Origin: Vibrio cincinnatiensis DSM 19608
GTDB taxonomy: Bacteria; Pseudomonadota; Gammaproteobacteria; Enterobacterales; Vibrionaceae
Length of the DNA stretch: 64,000 nucleotides
NCBI RefSeq assembly: GCF_900167345.1
Contig: NZ_FUXB01000003.1
Span: 124,001 to 188,000 of the forward strand
Direction of reading: 5' to 3'
Positions within the stretch are counted from its first letter, which is position 1. Each line of letters begins with the position of its first letter. Made by a program: the position numbers and the translations under genes. Below, piece by piece: positions 1-8,557 of this stretch. A model generated the notes under the pieces. It saw only the letters and a program-made list of their open reading frames with translations, ran no database searches and was not told where the DNA came from.

Positions 1-208
1 AGATGCTCCGCAAGCAGAATTACAGCATGGTTTTTCACAAACAGCAGGACAAAACATCGTGAAAGGGTTTGCTGTTGGTCGCACGTTATTTGGAGAGCCC
101 TCACGTGCGTGGTTAGCCGGTCAAATGGATGACCAAACTCTGATTCATACCGTGAAAGAAAATTATCACAACTTAATCACACTATGGCGTCAACGCGGCG
201 AAAAATAG
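1..208 (+). CDS. iolC: IolC-type protein, C-terminal fragment (DUF2090 domain)
   Basis: Only the last 68 codons are present; the reading frame enters at base 2 and stops with TAG at 206-208. The visible tail contains KGFAVGRTLFGEP and a following W-L-A-G segment. These resemble the DUF2090 aldolase-like domain at the C-terminus of the bifunctional 5-dehydro-2-deoxygluconokinase of gammaproteobacterial inositol operons. iolE starts 21 bases after the stop, which supports an iol operon. The kinase domain lies outside the window, so the name rests on the tail and the neighbour. Confidence 0.6.
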   Translation, partial: DAPQAELQHGFSQTAGQNIVKGFAVGRTLFGEPSRAWLAGQMDDQTLIHTVKENYHNLITLWRQRGEK

Positions 209-229
209 TGCAATAAAAGGAGACTTTTG

Positions 230-1120
230 ATGAGTGTTCAACTAGGTATTAACCCACTCACGTGGACCAATGACGATATGCCAACACTGGGAGCCGAAAC
301 ATCGCTAGAAACCTGTTTAAGCGAAGGAAAACAAGCGGGCTTTTCAGGCTTTGAGCTGGGGAATAAATTTCCACGTCAGGCGAGTGTGTTAGGCCCAATT
401 CTCGCCAGCCATGATCTGAAACTGGTCTCTGGCTGGTATTCCATGGAACTCTTGACTCGTAGTGTGGAAGAGGAAATTGAAGCGGTACAAGAACACCTGA
501 CCTTATTGCGTGAACTTGGCGCAACAGTGATGGTCGCCTGTGAAGTGACGAACTGTATTCATGGTGCAAAAGAGACACCGGTTCACTTACGCCCTCTGTT
601 TCCCGCTGATCGTTGGGAAGAGTATGGTCGTAAGCTAACAGAGTTTGCTCAATACACACAAAGTCAAGGTGTCCAGATCGCTTACCACCATCATATGGGA
701 ACCGTGATTGAAACAGCGCAAGATATTGATAACTTGATGAAGCACACAGGCCCTGAAGTTGGCTTACTATTAGACACTGGGCATCTGACGTTTGCTGGCG
801 AAGATCCGGTCAAAGTCGCGCAGTGCTGGGCTAAGCGAATTAACCATGTACATTGCAAAGACATTCGAAAAGACGTACTTGCCGATGTGAAAAATCGCAA
901 ATTAAGCTTCTTGGATTCTGTTCTAGAAGGCGTTTACACCGTACCGGGTGATGGTTGTATTGATTACCCCGCGGTATTTCATGTGTTGAAAGAGGTCAAT
1001 TATACGGGCTGGCTTGTGGTTGAAGCTGAGCAAGATCCTGCGATTGCTCACCCGTTGACTTATGCCACATTGGGCTACAACAACTTATCTAAATTTGCCA
1101 AAGAAGCTGGGCTTTTATAG
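230..1120 (+). CDS. iolE: Myo-inosose-2 dehydratase
   Basis: 296-residue cytoplasmic enzyme of the xylose-isomerase-like TIM-barrel superfamily. It dehydrates 2-keto-myo-inositol in the second step of inositol catabolism. Characteristic segments are the N-terminal LGINPLTWTNDDMP, the metal-site region LLLDTGHLTFAGEDP and the following NHVHCKDIR. The ATG at 230 is chosen because AAAAGGAGA lies just upstream at 215-223; a TTG three bases earlier is also in frame but is not needed. It follows an iolC-like gene and is closed by a strong hairpin terminator at 1162-1186, so it is the last gene of its transcript. Confidence 0.93.
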   Translation: MSVQLGINPLTWTNDDMPTLGAETSLETCLSEGKQAGFSGFELGNKFPRQASVLGPILASHDLKLVSGWYSMELLTRSVEEEIEAVQEHLTLLRELGATVMVACEVTNCIHGAKETPVHLRPLFPADRWEEYGRKLTEFAQYTQSQGVQIAYHHHMGTVIETAQDIDNLMKHTGPEVGLLLDTGHLTFAGEDPVKVAQCWAKRINHVHCKDIRKDVLADVKNRKLSFLDSVLEGVYTVPGDGCIDYPAVFHVLKEVNYTGWLVVEAEQDPAIAHPLTYATLGYNNLSKFAKEAGLL

Positions 1121-1161
1121 CGCCAATTTTTTGAGTAAATCGCTAACCTCTTATTCCTGAT

Positions 1162-1186
1162 AGCGCCTTTTTAGGCGCTTTTTTTA
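1162..1186 (+). terminator. Rho-independent terminator after iolE
   Basis: Stem AGCGCC/GGCGCT with a six-base loop TTTTTA, followed by a run of seven to eight T on the + strand. It sits 41 bases after the iolE stop. Confidence 0.85.
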
Positions 1187-1247
1187 TCCCACCATTCTAG
1201 TCAACAAAAGCCAGAATGGTCAGTAGCACTCCTTGGTTTTATGTGTG

Positions 1248-1273
1248 TTAAATGAAATTAAGATTTCATTTAA
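1248..1273. promoter_or_regulatory. Palindromic operator candidate upstream of mmsA (IolR-like?)
   Basis: A perfect inverted repeat has 11-base arms, TTAAATGAAAT and ATTTCATTTAA, separated by TAAG. It lies about 200 bases before the mmsA start, in the 354-base gap after iolE. Direct copies of ATGAAAT recur at 1326-1337 and 1357-1363. The inner form TGAAA-N6-TTTCA also occurs before the GntP permease (6942-6957). RpiR-type IolR regulators control inositol genes in gammaproteobacteria, so an IolR operator is my inference; no regulator gene is in the window. The gap also holds a weaker ACCATTCT/AGAATGGT repeat at 1191-1220. Confidence 0.45.
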
Positions 1274-1474
1274 ATTCGGTAAATTGGGTGATTTCGGCCA
1301 AAATTTAGAAAATATCTCGCACGTAATGAAATGAAATAACTCACTTTCCATTGAAAATGAAATATTTATTCTGTATAAAGGGTAGCATTGTTAGAACGAT
1401 TCAAGCAGTACGGAATACGTAGTGACAGCAAAATAATAATGATGTTCCAGTCAAGACAGCCGAAGGAGAATACG

Positions 1475-2986
1475 ATGGAAACGGTGCTGAATTTTATTAA
1501 TGGTCAACGCAAAACAAGCCAGAGTGAACGATTTTCTGCAATCTATAACCCTGCAACAGGTGAGCAAACCCGACAGGTCCAATTAAGCCAAAAGGAAGAA
1601 GTGGAAGAGGCGATCAACGCGGCGGAAAAAGCGTTTGCCTCATGGGCGAAAACCAGCCCGTTAAAACGTGCGCGAGTTATGTTTCAGTTTAAAGCGTTAC
1701 TGGAGCAGAATATGGATAGATTGGCTCGGGTCATCTCCAATGAGCATGGTAAAGTTTATTCTGATGCGGTGGGGGAAGTGACTCGAGGGCTTGAAGTGGT
1801 TGAGTTCGCCTGTGGTATTCCTCATCTGCAAAAAGGAGAACACTCTGCCAACGTGGGGACGCATGTTGATAGCCATTCTTTAATGCAGCCACTCGGTGTT
1901 TGCGCTGGCATCACCCCGTTTAACTTCCCAGCGATGGTGCCAATGTGGATGTTTCCCATTGCTTTAGCAACGGGTAATACCTTTATTTTAAAGCCGTCAG
2001 AGAAAGATCCGAGTACAGCGTTAATTCTGGCGGAGCTGCTCACCGAAGCGGGCTTACCTGATGGGGTGTTTAATGTTGTGAATGGGGACAAAGAAGCGGT
2101 CGATGTACTGCTTACTGATCCGAGAATTCAAGCGGTCAGTTTTGTTGGTTCTACCCCGATTGCGGAATATATCTACAGTACCGCTTCTGCTCATGGTAAG
2201 CGTTGCCAAGCATTAGGGGGCGCTAAAAATCACTGCATTTTGATGCCAGATGCCGATATTGATATGGCAACCAATGCGATTATGGGCGCAGCTTTTGGGG
2301 CTGCTGGAGAGCGTTGTATGGCGCTTTCTGTCGCCGTGGTTGTTGGTGATGAAACGGCTGATCAACTCATTGAGCGGCTACAACAGAAAATCGCCACCAT
2401 GCGAGTGGGCCCAGGGATGGTCGATGGCACTGAAAATGATATGGGGCCAGTTATCTCAGCGCAGCATAAACAAAAAATATGTGACTATATTCAATCGGGA
2501 CAGGATCAGGGAGCGACCTTAATTACCGATGGCCGAGATTGTTCCGTTGAGGGGTATGAAGCCGGCTATTTTGTTGGTCCAACGTTAATTGATCATGTTT
2601 CACCCGAGATGACCGTGTATCAAGAAGAAATCTTTGGCCCAGTGTTGTGTGTGGTACGGGTGGAGAATTATCAAACCGCGTTAGCATTGATTAATCGCCA
2701 TGAATACGGCAATGGTTCCGCCATCTTTACCCGCGATGGTGAAACGGCTCGTCAATTTAGTGAAGAGGTCCATACTGGTATGGTTGGTATCAATGTCCCG
2801 ATTCCAGTCCCTATGGCGTTCCACAGTTTTGGTGGCTGGAAGCGCTCAATATTTGGGCCGCTCAATGTTCATGGTCAAGATGGTGTACGTTTTTATACCC
2901 GTATGAAAACCGTTACCAGTCGTTGGCCTGCAAGTGTCCGTTTAGAGCAACATGCCAGCTCTTTCTCGATGCCCACAATGGATTGA
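1475..2986 (+). CDS. mmsA: CoA-acylating methylmalonate-semialdehyde dehydrogenase
   Basis: 503-residue aldehyde dehydrogenase that converts malonate or methylmalonate semialdehyde to acetyl- or propionyl-CoA with NAD. It is the last step of inositol catabolism (iolA) and also serves valine breakdown. Seen directly: the family segment ITPFNFPAMVPMWM, the FVGST turn, and the catalytic Cys281 in GAAGERCMAL, typical of the MmsA branch. The frame is open to a TTG at 1388, but ATG 1475 is preferred because AAGGAG lies at 1463-1468 and the protein then has the family length. It has its own upstream gap with palindromes, so it is probably transcribed separately from iolE. Confidence 0.93.
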   Translation: METVLNFINGQRKTSQSERFSAIYNPATGEQTRQVQLSQKEEVEEAINAAEKAFASWAKTSPLKRARVMFQFKALLEQNMDRLARVISNEHGKVYSDAVGEVTRGLEVVEFACGIPHLQKGEHSANVGTHVDSHSLMQPLGVCAGITPFNFPAMVPMWMFPIALATGNTFILKPSEKDPSTALILAELLTEAGLPDGVFNVVNGDKEAVDVLLTDPRIQAVSFVGSTPIAEYIYSTASAHGKRCQALGGAKNHCILMPDADIDMATNAIMGAAFGAAGERCMALSVAVVVGDETADQLIERLQQKIATMRVGPGMVDGTENDMGPVISAQHKQKICDYIQSGQDQGATLITDGRDCSVEGYEAGYFVGPTLIDHVSPEMTVYQEEIFGPVLCVVRVENYQTALALINRHEYGNGSAIFTRDGETARQFSEEVHTGMVGINVPIPVPMAFHSFGGWKRSIFGPLNVHGQDGVRFYTRMKTVTSRWPASVRLEQHASSFSMPTMD

Positions 2987-3003
2987 TCGATTTTTCTCTA
3001 TAC

Positions 3004-3040
3004 AAAAAAGCGCCTCCTGCTATGCCGGAGGCGCTTTTTT
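3004..3040. terminator. Bidirectional terminator between mmsA and the chemotaxis receptor
   Basis: A perfect 14-base stem runs from A6-GCGCCTCC to GGAGGCGC-T6 around a nine-base loop TGCTATGCC. The A and T runs give a U-tract in either direction, matching the two convergent genes it separates. Confidence 0.92.
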
Positions 3041-3094
3041 ATTCTATGGATCGATAGGGTAAACGGTTTTTTGACTATTTGTCTTGTTGAACCG

Positions 3095-4588
3095 TTACAC
3101 TTTAAATTTATTTAAATCCTCACGTATGTGCTGGCAAATTTCATCTAACTGTTCACTTAACACGCGTACACCTGCAACATTATTCGTGACTGAAGTGGTG
3201 CTATCATTAATGATGTTGATTTTTTCACTGATATCATTGGCGACGGTATTTTGTTCTTCGGTCGCCGTCGCTATTTGGGTATTCATATCATTAATATCGT
3301 TTATGTGTTTAATAATGTTGTTGAGTGCGAGTGTGGTTTGTTCTGACTCAGAGACCGTTTGGCTTAAGGTAAGACTTGTCGCATTCATTTGAGTATTGGC
3401 ATTTTCTGAACTGGTTTGAAGATCGTGAATGATATGTTCGATTTCCTCTGTAGAGTGGTGGGTTCGCAACGCAAGTGCTCGAACTTCATCCGCAACGACC
3501 GCAAATCCACGGCCTTGTTCTCCAGCTCGGGCGGCTTCAATAGCGGCATTGAGCGCCAGTAAATTGGTTTGATCGGCTACTCCTTTAATCACTTCTAATA
3601 CGGTGCTGATGTAATCACTTTTTTCTTTCAGTTCAGAGACGGTCTCAGAGGTGGAATTAATCTCATCGCCAAGTTTATGAATAGCCAGTACGGTCTGTTT
3701 CACGACCTCATTTCCTTGCTCAGCAAGAACATTACAACTTCTTGTTTTATCCGCTGTATTATTCGCATTATGGGAAACTTCGTGTGAGGCTGAAGCCATT
3801 TCATTCAGCGCCGTGGCAACTTGTTCGATCTCTCTTAATTGTTGCTGAGTCTCATGGCTATTTTGTTCACTGTTAGCACGGATTTTTTCAGCACATAAAG
3901 CAAGTTCGGTCGTGGAAGAGATGATACGAGTCACCAAAGCATGAAGGTTTGAAATAAACGTATTGAATTCACTCGCTAATTGGCCAACCTCATCGTGATG
4001 ACGAATCGTTAGCCTGCGGGTTAAATCACCTTCACCTTGGGCGATTTTTGACAGTGCTCCTGTGACTTGGTTAAGTGGTGTTATCACTAATTTTGATAAT
4101 ACGCCCCAATTAATGAGTTGTAGGGAGAATAATAACAAAACCGCAATGAGCATGAACATTTTCTTTATGGTATTTAAAATCGCATTATTGGCATCAAGAC
4201 GATAATCAATCACTAACGATCCTATTTTTTGCCCATCTTCCCATAATATGTTTAAGGTAAAGGATTTTAAATCAGAAGAGGATGGTATCGGCTGATCAGA
4301 TTTCGCTTCTCCAATGATATTATTACGATGATCAAATGCCTTGATTTGATAGAGGTAGGGATAATTAACAAAAGATTTTGTAATATTATCAATTAAATGG
4401 TCATCATATGAAAAGATAGGTTCTTTTAAAACGACCGATAATGTTTTATTCGTGTCATTAATATCTTGTTCCAACTGATTGGTTAAGTATTCTCTTGCAA
4501 AAAAATAGCTACCAGAGAAAACGGCAGCCATAACCACTAATGAAATAATGATCAAAAGCAGCATGGATTTATATTTAATAGAGTTCAT
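3095..4588 (-). CDS. Methyl-accepting chemotaxis protein
   Basis: 497-residue inner-membrane receptor. The order is a TM segment near residues 7-29, a periplasmic sensor of about 115 residues of PAS/Cache-like size, a second TM near 143-165, a HAMP domain, and a long methyl-accepting coiled coil. The signalling hairpin carries [18 protein letters not shown], which contacts CheA and CheW. There is no C-terminal NWETF-type CheR-binding pentapeptide; the protein ends DLNKFKV. It starts 10 bases after the stop of a periplasmic binding protein, so the two are almost certainly co-transcribed. The ligand cannot be read from sequence. Confidence 0.93.
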   Translation of the reverse strand: MNSIKYKSMLLLIIISLVVMAAVFSGSYFFAREYLTNQLEQDINDTNKTLSVVLKEPIFSYDDHLIDNITKSFVNYPYLYQIKAFDHRNNIIGEAKSDQPIPSSSDLKSFTLNILWEDGQKIGSLVIDYRLDANNAILNTIKKMFMLIAVLLLFSLQLINWGVLSKLVITPLNQVTGALSKIAQGEGDLTRRLTIRHHDEVGQLASEFNTFISNLHALVTRIISSTTELALCAEKIRANSEQNSHETQQQLREIEQVATALNEMASASHEVSHNANNTADKTRSCNVLAEQGNEVVKQTVLAIHKLGDEINSTSETVSELKEKSDYISTVLEVIKGVADQTNLLALNAAIEAARAGEQGRGFAVVADEVRALALRTHHSTEEIEHIIHDLQTSSENANTQMNATSLTLSQTVSESEQTTLALNNIIKHINDINDMNTQIATATEEQNTVANDISEKINIINDSTTSVTNNVAGVRVLSEQLDEICQHIREDLNKFKV

Positions 4589-4598
4589 AATGGATTCC

Positions 4599-5447
4599 CT
4601 ATAACTGGTTGATATCTAGCCAGAACTTTTTGTTCTCATATGGGGTGTCTGGATGCATATAAGGGTTATCGATCCGTAAGATGGTTCGTTGCCCTAGATT
4701 GGCTTTAGCAAGAGTGTCTTTGATAAGAGGATGATTGAAAAATAACGAATCAAAACTCCCATCATCGATAGCTGACATAAACCATTGATATATTTGGTTA
4801 TATAAGGGTTGATTGTCTCTACTGACATAAAAATATAAAGCAAAGGGATAAATAAGCATCAAATCTTTTTCAACAGCCAAATTGAGTTGAGTATGTTGGG
4901 CGACCTCTTCCCAAGGCTCAAGAACACCGCGGGGAAAATAGTCGTACCGTCCTCCTTCTAGCATTGGAAAAAGATTGTTGTATTTGATCGTGGTGACGAT
5001 GGGCAAATTCGCTTGTTTAATGACTTGTGTATCTCCCCAAAAAGTAGCTTGACCGGCTTTTAATGCTCTGAGTTGTGATAGATTTTTTATTTGTGAGAAT
5101 TTAGCTTGATCTCCCGATCTAATAATAAAAAGTCGATGCCCCATAAGCCCTTTAAATATCGGTATTCGAATAGCAAGTAACTTTTCATCCCTTTCCGATG
5201 AAGCGCCGGCCCACATCACATCAATATTATTAGCTTGAATTTCCTCAGTGAGTCGTGTTTCATTATAATTTTGATCAATTTGCTTAATGATTAAGTCAGG
5301 AGAGCTTTTAGCTAACACTAATTGCAATATATTAAATGCCAGTTGTTCTTTTTCTCCTTCGACTTTATTTACCGTTATCGTTTGTGCCGCAGTGCAGTGA
5401 ACACTGAAGAACACTGCAACGAGGATAAATATATTTTTTATTTTCAT
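4599..5447 (-). CDS. Periplasmic solute-binding protein paired with the chemotaxis receptor
   Basis: 282-residue secreted protein resembling the type-3 (amino-acid-type) substrate-binding superfamily. ATG at 5447 gives a clean signal peptide ([14 protein letters not shown]...CTAAQ) behind GGAGAG; the open frame extends further but that part has no signal. Body segments include [15 protein letters not shown] and a late [12 protein letters not shown]. No ABC permease or ATPase is nearby. The gene is 10 bases upstream of a chemotaxis receptor, so I infer that it may present a ligand to that receptor rather than feed a transporter. The ligand is unknown. Confidence 0.75.
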   Translation of the reverse strand: MKIKNIFILVAVFFSVHCTAAQTITVNKVEGEKEQLAFNILQLVLAKSSPDLIIKQIDQNYNETRLTEEIQANNIDVMWAGASSERDEKLLAIRIPIFKGLMGHRLFIIRSGDQAKFSQIKNLSQLRALKAGQATFWGDTQVIKQANLPIVTTIKYNNLFPMLEGGRYDYFPRGVLEPWEEVAQHTQLNLAVEKDLMLIYPFALYFYVSRDNQPLYNQIYQWFMSAIDDGSFDSLFFNHPLIKDTLAKANLGQRTILRIDNPYMHPDTPYENKKFWLDINQL

Positions 5448-5539
5448 GATCTCTCCATTTAGTCGACCATTCCACGAGCTTTTGTTACTTGAAGTTGCTA
5501 TAGCGACAACTTCAAGTGACTGAAATACAGCGAATAGAC

Positions 5540-6712
5540 TTATCTTTCTCCATCCGCCCATACTTTTCGGTAGAGTTCTATCATTTCCTCAATCGTTGGA
5601 ACTTTGGGATTATTTAGCGGTGAACCGGAATTGAATGCTTGCTGAGCCATTGTGGGGAGCAAGTCGAAAAACTTTTCTTTTTCAATGCCATAAGAGGAGG
5701 GGGAAGGAACGTTAAGGTGTTGATTCAACAGCCGTAGCTCCGCAACCAATTTTTGGCAGGCGACGGAATGATGATCCGAAAGCAGTGCCACTCCCATTGC
5801 TCGTGCACAGTCTGCATAACGTTTTTTTGCTGCAGGAATAGAATATTCCGTAATAACAGGCAATAACATGGCGTTGGATAACCCGTGCGGGACATGAAAA
5901 AAAGCCCCAATAGGTCGGCTCATGCCGTGAACTAAAGCGACAGAGGCATTAGAAAACGCAATACCGGCCAGTGTTGCACCTAACATCATTGCTGAGCGTG
6001 CAAGTACGTTCTGTGGCTCATGATAAGCTTGACGGATATGGGTTCCGATCATTTCTATTGCTGAGAGAGCTTGAGCATCCGTAAAAGGGTTAGCCTTTTT
6101 ACTAACATACGCCTCGATAGCGTGAGTTAGGGCATCTAGTCCACAATCTGCGGTCACTCTGGGGGGTAACGACAACGTCAATTCAAAGTCGATTAATGCG
6201 GCCATTGGCATAAACCCAAGCCCCATACAGAGCATCTTTTCATCATTGGTGTCATCAGTAATCACCGTCACTCGTGTTACTTCTGAACCCGTTCCTGCGG
6301 TGGTTGGAATCGCAATAATCGGTAGCCCATTTTCAGCCACATCGTTTGGAAATCGGTAGTCACTGACTTGTCCACCCAATTTACCCACAATTGAGATTGC
6401 TTTTGCGCTATCAATTGGACTACCACCGCCAATTGCAATGATTGAATCAAAATGACTTTTTCGCACTAAATCCACACCGGCTTGAATAGAGCTAACCGTT
6501 GGCTCTGGCACAGTATCTGAGTAAACCGTACTTTCGATACCGTCACAGTGTAACCTTTGTTGTACTCGCTCGGCATAACCTAGCTTAACCATCATTTTAT
6601 CTGTCACGATGAGAGGGGAATGAACATGGAGAGCTTTCATCACCTCCGCCACCTTCATGGACGCCCCTTTCCCTATATGCATGATTCTGGGTAATACGAT
6701 ACTTGTGCTCAT
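5540..6712 (-). CDS. Iron-containing (group III) alcohol dehydrogenase
   Basis: 390-residue NAD(P)-dependent alcohol dehydrogenase. Seen: the nucleotide-binding GGGSPID (95-101), PTTAGTGSE (136-144), and the expected metal ligands Asp193, His197, His262 and His276 in DALTH and HGMSRPIGAFFHVPHG. All ligands of the FucO / 1,3-propanediol dehydrogenase type are therefore present. ATG 6712 follows GAGGAA. It is divergent from a GntP-type permease, with a 313-base gap rich in palindromes. I infer that the two act on the same unidentified hydroxylated carbon source. Substrate is not predictable. Confidence 0.88.
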   Translation of the reverse strand: MSTSIVLPRIMHIGKGASMKVAEVMKALHVHSPLIVTDKMMVKLGYAERVQQRLHCDGIESTVYSDTVPEPTVSSIQAGVDLVRKSHFDSIIAIGGGSPIDSAKAISIVGKLGGQVSDYRFPNDVAENGLPIIAIPTTAGTGSEVTRVTVITDDTNDEKMLCMGLGFMPMAALIDFELTLSLPPRVTADCGLDALTHAIEAYVSKKANPFTDAQALSAIEMIGTHIRQAYHEPQNVLARSAMMLGATLAGIAFSNASVALVHGMSRPIGAFFHVPHGLSNAMLLPVITEYSIPAAKKRYADCARAMGVALLSDHHSVACQKLVAELRLLNQHLNVPSPSSYGIEKEKFFDLLPTMAQQAFNSGSPLNNPKVPTIEEMIELYRKVWADGER

Positions 6713-6726
6713 GATTGATTCCTCAG

Positions 6727-6744
6727 TTTTTCAAAGTTGAAAAA
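6727..6744. promoter_or_regulatory. Palindrome at the Fe-alcohol dehydrogenase promoter
   Basis: Perfect dyad TTTTTCAA-AG-TTGAAAAA directly upstream of the dehydrogenase start codon. TTGAAAA half-sites recur at 6768 and 6795. It is a plausible operator overlapping the leader; the binding protein is unknown. Confidence 0.35.
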
Positions 6745-6836
6745 TAGTAACCAAATCATACTATCATTGAAAATTTTATTTCTTAAATAAATTAATTGAA
6801 AAATATATTCTAACCATTCGCTGACCATAAAACTGG

Positions 6837-6881
6837 AAATAAAAAGTACTTATATTACTGATAAATAAGTACTTTTTATTT
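6837..6881. repeat. Long inverted repeat in divergent intergenic region
   Basis: Two perfect 17-base arms, AAATAAAAAGTACTTAT and its complement, flank an 11-base spacer (6854-6864). The RNA of either strand would form a long hairpin ending in a U-rich arm. It lies midway between the divergent dehydrogenase and permease, where a terminator is not normally needed. Confidence 0.7.
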
Positions 6882-6904
6882 TTATGTCGAGATTTTTAGT
6901 AAAC

Positions 6905-6920
6905 TGTGATCATTGTTACA
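6905..6920. promoter_or_regulatory. CRP-like site upstream of GntP permease
   Basis: TGTGA-TCATTG-TTACA matches the CRP consensus TGTGA-N6-TCACA in nine of ten defined bases and has A-rich flanks. It lies about 105 bases before the permease start. Catabolite control of a carbon-source permease would be normal; the call is by motif only. Confidence 0.45.
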
Positions 6921-7025
6921 TAAATCAATCTTCCAAAATTATGAAATGAATGTTTCAATTTGGGTTGATTTTGAAAACTTAACTTTTACCAGTCACCAAA
7001 TCTGGATAGTAAGGAGAAGTCTCTC

Positions 7026-8405
7026 GTGGAGCTTGGAATGGTTGGAATTATTCTGTCGTTAGTGATGCTAATGTACTTAGCCTATCGAGGTATGTCCGTG
7101 ATATGGCTAGCCCCGATTCTTGCCTTATTCGCTGCAATTTTTTCGGCGGGAACCCCTTTGATGGCCAGTTATACTGAAGTGTTTATGTTGAGTGCTGCCC
7201 AGTACGTAAAGCTCTATTTTCCAGCTTTTTTATTGGGAGCCGTCTTTGGCAAAATTATGGATGTTTCAGGTGCAGCAAAAACAATTGCGCAGGTGATCAC
7301 ATCAAGGGTTGGAGCAAATAATGCCATTTTAGCGGTGGTGCTTGCCGTGTCGGTGTTGACGTATGGGGGCGTCTCCATGTTTGTGGTGGTGTTTGCGGTC
7401 TATCCTATTGCGGCGCAAATTTTTCGGGATAGTAATGTACCCAAGCGGTTAATTCCAGGAACCATCGCTTTAGGATCGTTTACCTTTACGATGACAGCAT
7501 TACCAGGCTCACCACAGATTCAAAATACGATTGCTATGCCATTTTTTGGTACGACGGCCTATGCCGCTCCCATGCTCGGTTTAATTGGCACGAGCACGAT
7601 GTTTGGATTAGGCATGTTGTGGCTGAAAAGAAGAGAAGCGGTTGCCCGTGCAAATGGTGAAGGCTATGGACATCACCTTGGTATCGACGTTGACGATAGT
7701 GAGGAACCAGACACTTTACCTTCTCCACGACGGGCATTTATCCCCATCGTTATTGTACTGATGCTTAATTTTTTGTTGGTCACGTTTTATTACCCCAATA
7801 TTGAAGCCCATTACCTGTCTGATTACGGTTCAACGCTCCAAAAAGTGAAAGGGATGTGGAGCCTGATCATCGCGTTAACGACCGCGATTGTCGTCGCTCT
7901 GATTCTTTTTCGAAAACAGATTGCTCATGCACGAGAGGCGATTAATGACGGTGGAGAGAGTGCCATTATGCCCATTATGAATACGGCAGCTGCGGTGGGT
8001 TTTGGTAATGTGATCAAATCATTATCTTCATTTGATTCGATTAAAGAGATGATTTTGTCCATTCCAGGCTCCCCGCTACTGTCATTTGCCATGTCCACCA
8101 GTTTACTGGCTGGAATTACCGGTTCTGCTTCTGGTGGGCTAAGCATTGCTTTGGATGCACTCGGTGATATTTATATTCAACAAGCGTCAAATTTAGGGAT
8201 CAGCCTAGAAGCGTTACATCGGATTGCTTCGATTGCCTGCGGCGGGTTGGACTCATTACCTCATAATGGCGCGGTCATTACATTACTTAGCATTTGTGGC
8301 ATGACACATCGAGATTCTTATAAAGATATTTTTGTTTGTACATTAGCGATTCCCATTGTTGCTACGGGAGTGGTGCTGATATTTGCGACGTTTGGCGTGG
8401 TGTAA
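7026..8405 (+). CDS. GntP-family permease
   Basis: 459-residue inner-membrane protein with many hydrophobic segments in two halves, resembling the GntP (gluconate:H+ symporter) family, whose members carry gluconate, hydroxybutyrate and similar hydroxy-acids. Conserved-looking glycine-rich stretches include AGITGSASGGLSIALDALGD and GGLDSLPHNGAVITLL near the C-terminus. GTG 7026 is chosen because AAGGAG at 7011-7016 is nine bases away; an in-frame ATG at 7038 is the alternative. It is divergent from the Fe-alcohol dehydrogenase and followed after 152 bases by a Gfo/Idh oxidoreductase. Substrate unknown. Confidence 0.85.
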   Translation: MELGMVGIILSLVMLMYLAYRGMSVIWLAPILALFAAIFSAGTPLMASYTEVFMLSAAQYVKLYFPAFLLGAVFGKIMDVSGAAKTIAQVITSRVGANNAILAVVLAVSVLTYGGVSMFVVVFAVYPIAAQIFRDSNVPKRLIPGTIALGSFTFTMTALPGSPQIQNTIAMPFFGTTAYAAPMLGLIGTSTMFGLGMLWLKRREAVARANGEGYGHHLGIDVDDSEEPDTLPSPRRAFIPIVIVLMLNFLLVTFYYPNIEAHYLSDYGSTLQKVKGMWSLIIALTTAIVVALILFRKQIAHAREAINDGGESAIMPIMNTAAAVGFGNVIKSLSSFDSIKEMILSIPGSPLLSFAMSTSLLAGITGSASGGLSIALDALGDIYIQQASNLGISLEALHRIASIACGGLDSLPHNGAVITLLSICGMTHRDSYKDIFVCTLAIPIVATGVVLIFATFGVV

Positions 8406-8557
8406 TGAACGTTGAGTTCAAATAGGGAAAATGAACCGAATGCAGGGTTACTCGATTACCAATTTAGGAATGTACATTTCATTAACTCAATTATTCGACC
8501 ATAGAGCATATCAAACTATCTGTTGGGATAACCCCCAATAACTAGGAGAAACAACAC

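Noticed and set aside
258..659. Long antisense open frame inside iolE
   Set aside because: It is a shadow of iolE on the other strand, with no ribosome-binding site and no recognisable motifs. The same applies to the many other open frames inside mmsA, patZ, gdhB, pepN and prc.
8523..8538. Inverted repeat TTGGG-N6-CCCAA before the Gfo/Idh gene
   Set aside because: Five-base arms are too short to call an operator or terminator.
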